Of a DNA stretch of 64,000 bases, positions 9,614 through 18,477 are shown piece after piece (within the stretch, counting starts at the first letter, position 1; each line of letters opens with the position of its first letter). The stretch lies in assembly GCF_000757905.1 (NCBI RefSeq), contig NZ_JRLH01000012.1; one strand, 5' to 3'. The translations under genes were made by a program, and so were the position numbers. This DNA is from Arsenophonus nilaparvatae. GTDB lineage: Bacteria > Pseudomonadota > Gammaproteobacteria > Enterobacterales > Enterobacteriaceae. The notes under the pieces are model-generated. The model did no database searches and was not told where the DNA came from. It worked only from the letters and a program-made list of their open reading frames with translations.

Positions 9614-9644
9614 ATTGAGATAGTTAGCATAAAACTATCTCAAT
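9614..9644. terminator. Stem-loop between convergent yfiF and emrB
   Basis: A 12-bp perfect stem (ATTGAGATAGTT at 9614-9625 with its complement at 9633-9644) surrounds a 7-nt loop just past yfiF. No clear T-run follows on either strand, so it may be an RNA-stabilising hairpin rather than an intrinsic terminator. Confidence 0.4.
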
Positions 9645-9689
9645 AACTATCATTTCTGTTATCTAGCCTATTTTTTATCAGTCTCGCTA

Positions 9690-11231
9690 TTAATGTGCGC
9701 CGCCGCTGCTTTGGCTATCGCCGGCATTGAAAGGGGGTTTTGCCAACCAAAGTAAAACTAAAAGGGCAATAAAAACGCCTGCTGATAACCAAAAAATTTC
9801 ATTGGCTGAGATAATTAATCCTTGATCAGTAATCATTTTTGCTAGATAAGCGGATGACTGTTGCTCATTTAATCCTAATGCGGACAATTTTGCATAGAAT
9901 TGTTGCGACTCTGGATTATAGGGGGTAATAATTTCAGTAAAGTGGGCATGATGCATAGCTTCCCTTTGTGTCCATAAAGTGGTTGTCACAGATGTTCCTA
10001 TCGCTCCGGCAAGTGTCCGGGCAAAATTTGATAGACTGGATGCTGAGGCGAGCTTTTCAGCTGGTAAACCAGATAAAGTAATGGTGGTCAGTGGCATGAA
10101 AAAGCAAGCAATAGCTAATCCTTGCACGAATTGTGGCCATGCCGCCGCGGCAAAATCCATCGATGGCTCAAATGTCCATGCTCGCCAATAATAGCAGACG
10201 GCGTAAACAATAAAGCTGAAAGTAACGATAACACGCATATCAATTTTATAGCTATATCGCCCGATCAATGGCGTTATTAATAGTGGTAAAATCCCAACTG
10301 GTGCTGAGGCTAAACCCGCCCATGTTGCCGTATAACCAAACACTTCCTGTAATAACTGTGGTAGTAATACAATAGTACCAAAGTAGAGCATATAAGCCAG
10401 ACTGAGTGACAAACAGCCAATAGTGAAATTACGCTCCTTGAACAGGGAAAGATCAATAACAGGGTTATTATCTGTCAGTTCCCAAATAATTAGGAAGCTC
10501 AATGCAATTACTGCGGTTATTGCCAGCACAACAATTTCTGTTGAATTAAACCAATCTAGCTCTTTACCTCGATCAAGCATAATTTGTAATGCACCGATAC
10601 CAACGATCAGTAATGTTAATCCAATGGTATCAATTGGCTTTATCTCAGTTGCGGTTTCACGATCAGCGAGTGTTTGCATAATAATGAAAATAATCGCAAT
10701 ACCGAATGGAACATTAATAAAAAAAATCCATCCCCAGTGATAATTATCACTAATATAGCCACCTAAGATCGGCCCGCAAATGGGGGCAATAACAATTGTT
10801 ATTGACCAAAGTGCAAGCGCCATATTACGTTTAAGAGGAGGGTAATTATTAAGCAGCAGGCTTTGTGACAAAGGAATAAGCGGACCTGCCACCATTCCTT
10901 GTAAGATGCGAAAGAAGATCAATGTTTCTAAACTGCCGGCAATACCACATAGCCATGAGGTTAGGGTGAATAGCGCGGTTGACCAAAGAAAAAGTTTAAC
11001 TTCGCCAATGCGTTTAGCCAACCAACCTGTGATGGGGATCGAAATTGCATTAGCTACGCCAAAGGAGGTGATCACCCAGGTACCTTGTGAATTAGAAGCA
11101 CCTAAATTACCAGCAATAGTTGGGATTGCAACATTAGCAATGGTAGAATCTAAAACCTGCATAAAGGTAGCTAGTGATAGCGCAAATGTCATCCATGCCA
11201 GTTTTGTACCTTGTAAGGGCTCTTTCGCCAC
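9690..11231 (-). CDS. emrB: Multidrug efflux MFS transporter EmrB
   Basis: Inner-membrane DHA2-family proton antiporter that exports hydrophobic drugs through EmrA and an outer-membrane TolC. The 513 residues match E. coli EmrB (512), with about 14 hydrophobic segments. Family signatures include QVLDSTIANVAIPTI in helix 1 and the antiporter motif GPILGGYISDNYHWGWIFF in the helix 5 region. It starts 12 bp after emrA and is the last gene of the emrRAB cluster. Confidence 0.95.
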   Translation of the reverse strand: MAKEPLQGTKLAWMTFALSLATFMQVLDSTIANVAIPTIAGNLGASNSQGTWVITSFGVANAISIPITGWLAKRIGEVKLFLWSTALFTLTSWLCGIAGSLETLIFFRILQGMVAGPLIPLSQSLLLNNYPPLKRNMALALWSITIVIAPICGPILGGYISDNYHWGWIFFINVPFGIAIIFIIMQTLADRETATEIKPIDTIGLTLLIVGIGALQIMLDRGKELDWFNSTEIVVLAITAVIALSFLIIWELTDNNPVIDLSLFKERNFTIGCLSLSLAYMLYFGTIVLLPQLLQEVFGYTATWAGLASAPVGILPLLITPLIGRYSYKIDMRVIVTFSFIVYAVCYYWRAWTFEPSMDFAAAAWPQFVQGLAIACFFMPLTTITLSGLPAEKLASASSLSNFARTLAGAIGTSVTTTLWTQREAMHHAHFTEIITPYNPESQQFYAKLSALGLNEQQSSAYLAKMITDQGLIISANEIFWLSAGVFIALLVLLWLAKPPFNAGDSQSSGGAH

Positions 11232-11243
11232 GATGAGCTCCTT

Positions 11244-12410
11244 TTATTTTGATCCTGAATTATTATTAATAATATCGGTAACTAGTTGATCGACAGGAGC
11301 CATATTAATTTTAAACGCATTAGTATGATAAGCTGGGTTATCGCGAATTTTTCGTGAAAGTATTGGGCCATTTTTGTCACTTGTATCGATGGTAACGTCA
11401 CTGGAAAGTCCGATCCGCAAAGGGTATTTTTTTAATTGTTCTGTATCAATGGTTATACGAACAGGTAAGCGTTGCACAATTTTGATCCAGTTACCGCTTG
11501 CATTTTGGGCCGGTAATAGTGAAAACGCGCTACCTGTTCCCATATCTAAGCCTTCAACACGTCCTTGATAAACAATGTTTTTACCATAAAAATCGGTAGT
11601 GATTTTTGCTGGTTGACCGATACGAATATCGGCAAGTTGAGTTTCTTTAAAATTTGCGTCAATCCACATATTGTCAGTTGGTACTACCGCCATAAGCGGT
11701 GTTGCCGGGGTGATACGAGCGCCAACTTGAACACTACGACGTGAAACATACCCATCAACAGGGGTAACAATTTGTGTCCGTTCTAATGTTAGCCAAGCGT
11801 TACGAAGTTCAGTAGCGGCTTGTAAAACTGTAGGTTGTTTATCTAGTGGAGTATCTAACACGATAGCTTGGTTAGCATTAAACTGCTCAACAGCCACATC
11901 GAGGGCGGCTTTAGCACTGGTTACCGCCTCACGAGCATGTTGTAATTCTTCTTTACCAATAACTTTTGATTGGCCAAGTATTTCGCGACGTTGAAGATCT
12001 TGCTGTAATTTATTCAGTTCAGAACGACGAAGAGAGATATTGGCTTGATACTGTCGGCTATTAATCATATGTTGATGAGTTTGTCTGACGCTGTTAGCTA
12101 AGTTAGTTTTTGCTTTTTCCAATTCTAAAATAGCATCTCTGGGATCAAGTTTAACCAGCACTGTGCCACTTTTTACAAAATCAGTATTTTCAACATTAAC
12201 GGTAATAACGCTGCCAGGTACTTGAGACATTATCTGAATTTGATTGCCTGCAATGTAAGCATTATCAGTACTTTGATGGTGTCGGAGCACTAAAAACCAA
12301 TAAATTCCACATATTAGTGCAGTAATGATAAAAAAAATGCTAACTAGTACAATTATAGTTCGGCGTTTTTGGGTTTTAGTCGCTGTTAATTGTTGTTCAT
12401 TAACGCCCAT
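11244..12410 (-). CDS. emrA: Multidrug efflux membrane-fusion protein EmrA
   Basis: Periplasmic adaptor joining EmrB to TolC. The 388 residues match E. coli EmrA (390): a short cytoplasmic N-terminus, one membrane anchor at about residues 18-38, a biotinyl-lipoyl-like half (GNQIQIMSQVPGSVITV), a central coiled coil (about residues 85-180) and a returning beta-barrel part (TPVDGYVSRRSVQVGARITP). It lies between emrR and emrB on one strand, as in E. coli. Confidence 0.95.
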   Translation of the reverse strand: MGVNEQQLTATKTQKRRTIIVLVSIFFIITALICGIYWFLVLRHHQSTDNAYIAGNQIQIMSQVPGSVITVNVENTDFVKSGTVLVKLDPRDAILELEKAKTNLANSVRQTHQHMINSRQYQANISLRRSELNKLQQDLQRREILGQSKVIGKEELQHAREAVTSAKAALDVAVEQFNANQAIVLDTPLDKQPTVLQAATELRNAWLTLERTQIVTPVDGYVSRRSVQVGARITPATPLMAVVPTDNMWIDANFKETQLADIRIGQPAKITTDFYGKNIVYQGRVEGLDMGTGSAFSLLPAQNASGNWIKIVQRLPVRITIDTEQLKKYPLRIGLSSDVTIDTSDKNGPILSRKIRDNPAYHTNAFKINMAPVDQLVTDIINNNSGSK

Positions 12411-12559
12411 GTTGTATTAAACTCCATATTATTCATTTTACTAATGTTTAATCTACGCTTAATAAGCGAAAGTTTCCAGTAGCTTATAATTATACCACTG
12501 GAAACGGTATGGTTATTATTAATAATTTTTTATGATTTGGGATGGTTTTGGGGTAATCA

Positions 12560-13108
12560 TCAACATACTGTTTGATTGTCAAGGTCATCAAGTTTAACTA
12601 ATAACTTTCTCATCAATTTTTCGATAGTATTTTTTTCTTCAGCGCTAAAAACAGACCAAATTTTTTCTAAATTTTCGTTTTGGCGAGGAAGTATTTTTTT
12701 TAGAAAGTTTGAACCCTCTTCGGTTAAATGGAGATATAAGCATCGGCGATCATTGTGACTTTCTTTGCGTTCAATCCATTTTCGATTTTCCAATTCATCT
12801 GCAATGCGCGTTGCATTTGTTCTCGAGGAGCCTAAAGCATCGCTAAGTTCAGACGGTTGAATACTATGTGTTGTTTGGGTGTCGAGAATGATTAATGCCA
12901 TAAATAACGTTTCATTAATTCCTTGTTTTTTAAGCATATTATTTCTATTTTCTAACAATTTCCCTTGCACATGCATACATAAACGCGTTAGCAAAATTTG
13001 CTGATAGGGTAGCGGAATAGTTGATTTTTGTTGTTGCTGTTTGCGTTCATTAAGTAATTGCTCTATGGGAGAAAATGAAGTTTCTTTTTGTGTTTGTGTG
13101 CTTTCCAT
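12560..13108 (-). CDS. emrR: MarR-family repressor of multidrug efflux EmrR (MprA)
   Basis: The 182-residue winged-helix MarR-family protein is close to E. coli EmrR (176). The recognition region reads QPSELSDALGSSRTNATRI and the wing ERKESHNDRRCLYLHLT. In E. coli it represses emrRAB and is released by drug ligands such as uncouplers. It is the first gene of the cluster here too, about 150 bp upstream of emrA, so autoregulation is likely. The start follows an AAGG-containing leader. Confidence 0.93.
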   Translation of the reverse strand: MESTQTQKETSFSPIEQLLNERKQQQQKSTIPLPYQQILLTRLCMHVQGKLLENRNNMLKKQGINETLFMALIILDTQTTHSIQPSELSDALGSSRTNATRIADELENRKWIERKESHNDRRCLYLHLTEEGSNFLKKILPRQNENLEKIWSVFSAEEKNTIEKLMRKLLVKLDDLDNQTVC

Positions 13109-13638
13109 TATTTATATACCTTATTAGTTTCAGTTGGTAAGATAGCAACTGTCATAATCAATCTAAATGGTATATCAAAAGCTAAAATTATCAATTATAG
13201 TTATTTATTATCGCGAAATTTATTTTGCTATTGGTATTTAATTCATAAATATTTTAAATGTTAATATAATAAAAATAGATTTTAAAATAGCTTTAAATAA
13301 TCTATAACTTCTTATTTGCAAAATAATTTCATTATCTAATTAATAAAAAATAAATATCATTTGTAATAAATTATATACATTTAATATTAATTAATTGTTT
13401 TGTTATAACATTAATGTCAAATTAAACATAGATAAATTAAAATAAACAATGGTTAATCTAAACTAGCTATCTACTTGATTGTTAGATGATAAGTCAAAAA
13501 TTAATTTCCTTATTCATTTAAATAAAGGCGAATGTCTTTATTGCCATTAAGTTGCCATATAATATAAAAAAGGCTAAAAAGATAACATTCAGCCTATTTA
13601 TAGAAAATCACATAAAATGTGTAACGACAAAATTTTTG
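13109..13638. other. Intergenic region between emrR and proX
   Basis: This 530-bp stretch is very AT-rich and has no convincing gene; the E. coli ygaXYZ genes of this position are absent. It should include the emrR promoter on the right-to-left strand and the terminator of the proVWX operon near 13566-13595. Confidence 0.5.
13566..13595 (-). terminator. Intrinsic terminator of proVWX
   Basis: On the minus strand the stem AGGCTGAA pairs with TTTAGCCT (one G-U pair) around a 9-nt loop and is followed directly by six T. It lies 44 nt after the proX stop codon. Confidence 0.6.
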
Positions 13639-14628
13639 CTAGTTAGTTTTTAAAGCAATCTTTATCCAGTTATTAAACAGTTGTTGATGAGCTTTTATCC
13701 AACCTTGAGCATGACGTTCAATGTCAGCTTGCGAAGCTTCACCATCATGCATACGAAGATTTTGGGCATTAATATCAGTAATTGGAATTTCCATAATGGC
13801 AAATAGTTTTGCCGCCGCAGGATTTTTTGCTGCCCAAATTTTATTGGCGACTATATGCATTGTACTAGGTGGAAAACCATAATTTTTACCATTTGCTAAC
13901 GTGGTATCACTTTTATCATCATTTGGTAGTGAAGAAAAAGGAACTTGCAACCAAATAACGTCTTTACCCGGTTTAAGCACGGCGTTGACCCAATAAGGTG
14001 CCCAGGTATAATAGAAAATGGGTTTACCTTCTTTGTAACGAGTGATGGTATCCGCTATCATCGCTGCATAATTACCCTGATTATGCTCAACGGTTGTGTT
14101 TAGTTGATAAGCATTTAAATGGTTATTAATGGCGGCTTCACAGCCCCAACCTGGATTACAACCAGTGAGATCGGCTTTGCCGTTACCATTGGTATCAAAT
14201 AATTTAGCAATATTAGCATCTTTAAATTGCGCTATGTTGGTGATGTGGTATTTATCCGCCGTTTTTTTATCTATCAGATAACCTTGAACAGCATTACTGA
14301 CATAAATGCCTTTACGGTATAGGCGGTTATCTCCACCAACCGCTGCATATTGGGCATTATGTAATGGTTGCCAATTGACAGCCATAAACGTCGCATCACC
14401 GGCCGCAATTGATGCGTAAGCAACGGTATAGTCGACCTCTTGGATGGGTAAAATTTGATAGCCTAATTTTTCCAATGCTTTATTGACAATCAAAGTTTGG
14501 AAAGTCTCTTCTGCAATTGTGCTTTGTATCGGTTGTACTTTTATACCTTTACCTGGTAGTTCAGTGGCGGAAAGTTTAATACTGATTAATGTTGTTAAAG
14601 CCGCAGCCAGTAAAATAGTTTTACGCAT
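13639..14628 (-). CDS. proX: Glycine betaine/proline ABC transporter periplasmic binding protein ProX
   Basis: Periplasmic receptor for glycine betaine and proline betaine of the osmoprotectant transporter ProU. The 329 residues compare with 330 in E. coli. A signal peptide (MRKTILLAAALTTLISIKLSA) precedes mature ELPGKGIKVQPIQS, which aligns with E. coli DLPGKGITVNPVQS. Trp residues for quaternary ammonium binding are plausible in FMAVNWQPLH, NPGWGCEAAI and FYYTWAPYWV. It is the third gene of proVWX, 74 bp after proW. Confidence 0.95.
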   Translation of the reverse strand: MRKTILLAAALTTLISIKLSATELPGKGIKVQPIQSTIAEETFQTLIVNKALEKLGYQILPIQEVDYTVAYASIAAGDATFMAVNWQPLHNAQYAAVGGDNRLYRKGIYVSNAVQGYLIDKKTADKYHITNIAQFKDANIAKLFDTNGNGKADLTGCNPGWGCEAAINNHLNAYQLNTTVEHNQGNYAAMIADTITRYKEGKPIFYYTWAPYWVNAVLKPGKDVIWLQVPFSSLPNDDKSDTTLANGKNYGFPPSTMHIVANKIWAAKNPAAAKLFAIMEIPITDINAQNLRMHDGEASQADIERHAQGWIKAHQQLFNNWIKIALKTN

Positions 14629-14702
14629 GTGATTTCCTCTCTAGGGGGTATCGACAAAATGAATAGGCTAAAATTGTTTATATGATAAAAATGACATCAT
14701 GT

Positions 14703-15755
14703 TTATTTGCAGAAACGAGTTTTAATTTTTTGCAATAAACAGGTCATTAAGCCAATAGGCCCCGAGTGATACCAAGCGGTATTTTTTTTAATGCAGGCTT
14801 TTTCACCTAATGATTGGGTTAGTCGATCCAGAATAATAGCCAATATAACAATACCAGTACCACCTACCGCTGCTAGTCCCATATCTAATCGACCAATTCC
14901 CCTTAGCACCATTTGCCCTAACCCGCCAACAGCAATCATAGATGCAATAACAACCATTGAAAGTGATAACATCAATGTCTGATTAACTCCCGCCATGATA
15001 GTAGGCGCAGCAAGCGGTAACTGAACTTTAAACAAAAGTTGATTTCGACTGGCACCAAACGATTCTGCAGCTTCAATAAGATCATCGGGTACTTGCCTTA
15101 TTCCCAAAATAGTTAGTCGAATAATTGGCGGTAGAGCAAAAATAATTGTGACGACAATACCAGGGACATTACCAATACCAAATAACATAACAATAGGTAC
15201 CAAATAAACAAATGCTGGTGTAGTTTGCATTGCATCTAGTAGAGGCCGAATTATTTGGCTTGCTGGTTTGCTATTTGCTAACCATATTCCCAATGGTAAA
15301 CCTATTAACAGACAGAAAAATAAGGAAGTTAATACCAGAGATAAAGTTATCATTGCTTCTGGCCAGGCGCCAATAGCTCCAATGAAGACCAATGAGATGA
15401 AAGTTGCTACTGCCACTTTTTTATTTGATAACTGCCAGGCTAATAGAGCGAAACAAACAATGATAAAAGTAGCAGGTAATGTTGTTAGGATTTGTTCAAA
15501 ACGACTTAACATAAAATCAATCGGTAGACGGATCCCTTGAAATAATGGGCGGAAGTGTAAAACTATCCAATCGATAGCATGTGAAACCCATGAGTCTAAC
15601 GGTATGAGCGGCTGTTGAAAGGGATGCATGATATCAAAATGTTTTATTGGTACATCGGTTACCGGGATGTCTAACCAATCTGTAGGGGTTTCTGTTGTTA
15701 TAGAGTTCCAAGGATCATGAATTATTTCTTGACTTATGTGAGTTTGGTTATCCAT
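14703..15755 (-). CDS. proW: Glycine betaine/proline ABC transporter permease ProW
   Basis: Membrane subunit of ProU. The 350 residues match E. coli ProW (354), with the family's long hydrophilic N-terminal tail of about 95 residues before the membrane helices. The EAA loop contacting the ATPase reads EAAESFGASRNQLLFKVQLP. Its first codons overlap the end of proV by 8 bp, so translation is probably coupled. Confidence 0.96.
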   Translation of the reverse strand: MDNQTHISQEIIHDPWNSITTETPTDWLDIPVTDVPIKHFDIMHPFQQPLIPLDSWVSHAIDWIVLHFRPLFQGIRLPIDFMLSRFEQILTTLPATFIIVCFALLAWQLSNKKVAVATFISLVFIGAIGAWPEAMITLSLVLTSLFFCLLIGLPLGIWLANSKPASQIIRPLLDAMQTTPAFVYLVPIVMLFGIGNVPGIVVTIIFALPPIIRLTILGIRQVPDDLIEAAESFGASRNQLLFKVQLPLAAPTIMAGVNQTLMLSLSMVVIASMIAVGGLGQMVLRGIGRLDMGLAAVGGTGIVILAIILDRLTQSLGEKACIKKNTAWYHSGPIGLMTCLLQKIKTRFCK

Positions 15756-16947
15756 TTATTGTCTCCTTATCCAATGTTTGCAGTAAGATCCCTTTAGAAA
15801 TAACGCCAATATAATGTTGATTATCACCAATAACAGGAACTGCACAGGGAGATTGAGCAATAGTTGAAATAAGTTCATTAAGTGGAGTGTTGGCATCAAT
15901 AGCACAAGGTGAGGTTAAGATTGCCTGTTCAATATTTTTTTTATCGAATAATGCTTGTTCCAATGAGTTGATTGAAACGATACCGACAAATTTTTGACCT
16001 CTTTCAATTAAATAACCATAATCACGATCTTCATCATTCAGTATTTTTAGTGCTGAACGTGGGCCAAAACCAGGAGCAATATGTAACAGGGCGTCGGGTC
16101 GACGGCGGGCAATATCTTTGGCAGAGAAGACTTGGCTAATATCGACGCCACGAAAAAACGTTTTAACATAATTATTAACCGGATTATTTAAGATCTCATC
16201 AGGGGTACCAACTTGGATAATAACGCCATCTTGCATAATTGCAATCCGGTCACCTATCCGCATAGCTTCATCCAGATCATGAGAGATAAAAATAATCGTG
16301 CGTTGTTTATCACCTTGTAATGACAGTAATTCATCTTGCATTTCTGTTCTAATTAGTGGATCTAGCGCAGAGAATGCCTCATCCATCAGCAAAATATCAG
16401 GATCATTAGCCAATGCTCGTGCAAGGCCAATACGTTGGCGCATACCACCTGATAATTCGTTTGGAAAGGATTGTGTCCATTGTTCAAGATTAACTTGTCG
16501 CAAAGCGGCTAATGCTTTTTCTGTTCGTTCTGGTTTGGCAACACCAGCTAATTCCATACCAAATGCGACATTATCTAATACATTGAGATGGGGCATTAAT
16601 GCGAAGGATTGAAATACCATACTAATTTTTTTACGCCGTACTTTACGTAATTTTTCCTGCGAAATATTAGCAATATCTTCGCCGTCAATTAAGACTTGGC
16701 CTTTGGTCGGTTCAATTAGGCGATTGAGGAGGCGCACTAGGGTAGACTTTCCTGAGCCCGATAGACCCATAATGACGAAAATTTCGCCTTCTTCAATGGC
16801 CAGATTGGCGTCTTTAACACCAATAGCTAAACCGGTTTTATTAAATATTTGTTCTTTAGTTAAGCCTTTATTGATAAGTTTAAAAGCTTGGTTAGGATGA
16901 TCTCCGAATATTTTGTACAAATTTTTCACTTCTATTTTAAATGACAT
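15748..16947 (-). CDS. proV: Glycine betaine/proline ABC transporter ATP-binding protein ProV
   Basis: ATPase of the ProU osmoprotectant importer. The 399 residues match E. coli ProV (400). It has Walker A GLSGSGKST, signature LSGGMRQRIGLARAL, Walker B DILLMDEAFSALD and a C-terminal pair of CBS domains (about residues 280-399). It is first in the operon proV-proW-proX. E. coli proU is osmotically induced and silenced by H-NS through AT-rich DNA. Confidence 0.96.
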   Translation of the reverse strand: MSFKIEVKNLYKIFGDHPNQAFKLINKGLTKEQIFNKTGLAIGVKDANLAIEEGEIFVIMGLSGSGKSTLVRLLNRLIEPTKGQVLIDGEDIANISQEKLRKVRRKKISMVFQSFALMPHLNVLDNVAFGMELAGVAKPERTEKALAALRQVNLEQWTQSFPNELSGGMRQRIGLARALANDPDILLMDEAFSALDPLIRTEMQDELLSLQGDKQRTIIFISHDLDEAMRIGDRIAIMQDGVIIQVGTPDEILNNPVNNYVKTFFRGVDISQVFSAKDIARRRPDALLHIAPGFGPRSALKILNDEDRDYGYLIERGQKFVGIVSINSLEQALFDKKNIEQAILTSPCAIDANTPLNELISTIAQSPCAVPVIGDNQHYIGVISKGILLQTLDKETING

Positions 16948-17495
16948 GCAATAACAATATCCTATGGTTAGTTAATTAATTGGCGTATTAATTTTTCGTA
17001 TCCTTATTTAAATTTATGTTTTATATAACCTAACATAATGAAATATGCTGGCAACCTTCTGTTTAACAAAATTAATCAAAAAGGTGGGTGTAATTTTTAG
17101 CAAATATTGCATAAAACGTTATTTTTATTGCCAAATTATTTTTTAATAAATGAGGTTTTTGTTTTTAACTAGTTGTTATTAATGAAAATATATTGACTTT
17201 CACTTTGAGAATGGCATTTTTTTATTATCAAATAATCTTTAATATGATTTTTTATTTACCAATTAAATTAATTTATAAATTTAATTATTTTTTGTTTTTT
17301 TATAGAAGAATAATATGAGTAATTGATTAATATAAAGCGTAAAGATAGGTTTGCTTTGGCGTTAGCAACTAAAAAATTGATTTGCTAGCTGTTATTGATA
17401 ATAAAAAGCAGGCTAAATAAAATATAGATATATAATATTATATGTCGTATTTATTTAACTGCTTTTTTATCATTATTTAATAGAATATTAATAAA
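16948..17495. other. AT-rich intergenic region upstream of proV
   Basis: This 548-bp gap between nrdF and proV holds no convincing gene. It is strikingly AT-rich with many A/T tracts, as expected for a curved, H-NS-silenced proU control region; that role is inferred from E. coli. Confidence 0.45.
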
Positions 17496-18461
17496 TTAAA
17501 AGTTCCAATCCTCATCTTCTGTGGTGATCATTTTACCAATAATGTAAGAGGAACCTGAACCAGAAAAGAAATCGTGATTTTCGTTAGCATTTGGTGAGAG
17601 TGCTGACAAGATTGCCGGGCTGACATTAGTCGTCTCTTCAGGGAAAAGAGACTGATAGCCTAAATTCATTAATGCTTTATTGGCATTATAGTGAAGAAAT
17701 TTTTTCACATCCTCTGTCCAACCAACGTCATCATATAAAGATTCGCTATATTTAATTTCATTATCGTATAAGTTTAATAATAATTCATAAGCGAAACCTT
17801 TTATTTCATTTTTTTCTTTATCACTATATTTGATGAGTGATTTTTGAAATTTATAGCCGATATAGTAGCCATGAATCGCTTCGTCGCGAATTATTAATCG
17901 AATAAGATCGGCCGTGTTGGTTAGTTTTCCTCGGCTTGACCAGTACATTGGCAGGTAAAATCCAGAATAGAAGAGAAAGGATTCGAGAAAGACACTGGCA
18001 ATTTTTTTCTTAAGAGGGTGAGTGTGACAATAGTGCTCCAATATTAAATGGGCTTTTTTTTGTAAAGCGCTATTTTCTTCACTCCATTGATAAGCATCAT
18101 CAACATCGGAAGTCAGACAAAGGGTTGAAAAGATAGAGCTATATGAACGAGCATGGACTGCTTCCATAAAGCTGATATTTGACATGACGGCTTCTTCATG
18201 CGGTGTTAAGGCATCCGTCATCAATGCAGGCGCTCCTACGCTATTTTGAATAGTATCAAGTAGGGTTAAGCCAGTAAAAACACGTATTGTTAGTTTTTTT
18301 TCCTGTTTTGTTAATGTATTCCAAGTTGGAATATCATTTGAAAGTGGAATTTTTTCTGGTAACCAAAAATTGGAGGTTAATTTATTCCATACTTCTAGAT
18401 CCTTATCATCCTCAATACGGTTCCAGTTGATTGCTCGTACTATCGAATTTTTTATCGCCAT
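17496..18461 (-). CDS. nrdF: Class Ib ribonucleoside-diphosphate reductase beta subunit NrdF
   Basis: Carries the dimetal-tyrosyl cofactor that starts radical catalysis in the NrdE subunit. The 321 residues compare with 319 in E. coli. Helical metal-ligand segments are visible: HEEAVMSNISFMEAVHARSY and RLIIRDEAIHGYYIGYKFQ. It follows nrdE by 16 bp when the full nrdE frame, ending at 18478, is considered. NrdF itself is intact, in contrast to nrdE. Confidence 0.96.
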   Translation of the reverse strand: MAIKNSIVRAINWNRIEDDKDLEVWNKLTSNFWLPEKIPLSNDIPTWNTLTKQEKKLTIRVFTGLTLLDTIQNSVGAPALMTDALTPHEEAVMSNISFMEAVHARSYSSIFSTLCLTSDVDDAYQWSEENSALQKKAHLILEHYCHTHPLKKKIASVFLESFLFYSGFYLPMYWSSRGKLTNTADLIRLIIRDEAIHGYYIGYKFQKSLIKYSDKEKNEIKGFAYELLLNLYDNEIKYSESLYDDVGWTEDVKKFLHYNANKALMNLGYQSLFPEETTNVSPAILSALSPNANENHDFFSGSGSSYIIGKMITTEDEDWNF

Positions 18462-18477
18462 TTGATAAACCTATAAA

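Noticed and set aside
9614..9644. Strong intrinsic terminator between yfiF and emrB.
   Set aside because: The stem is perfect but no T-run follows on either strand, so it is only listed with low confidence.
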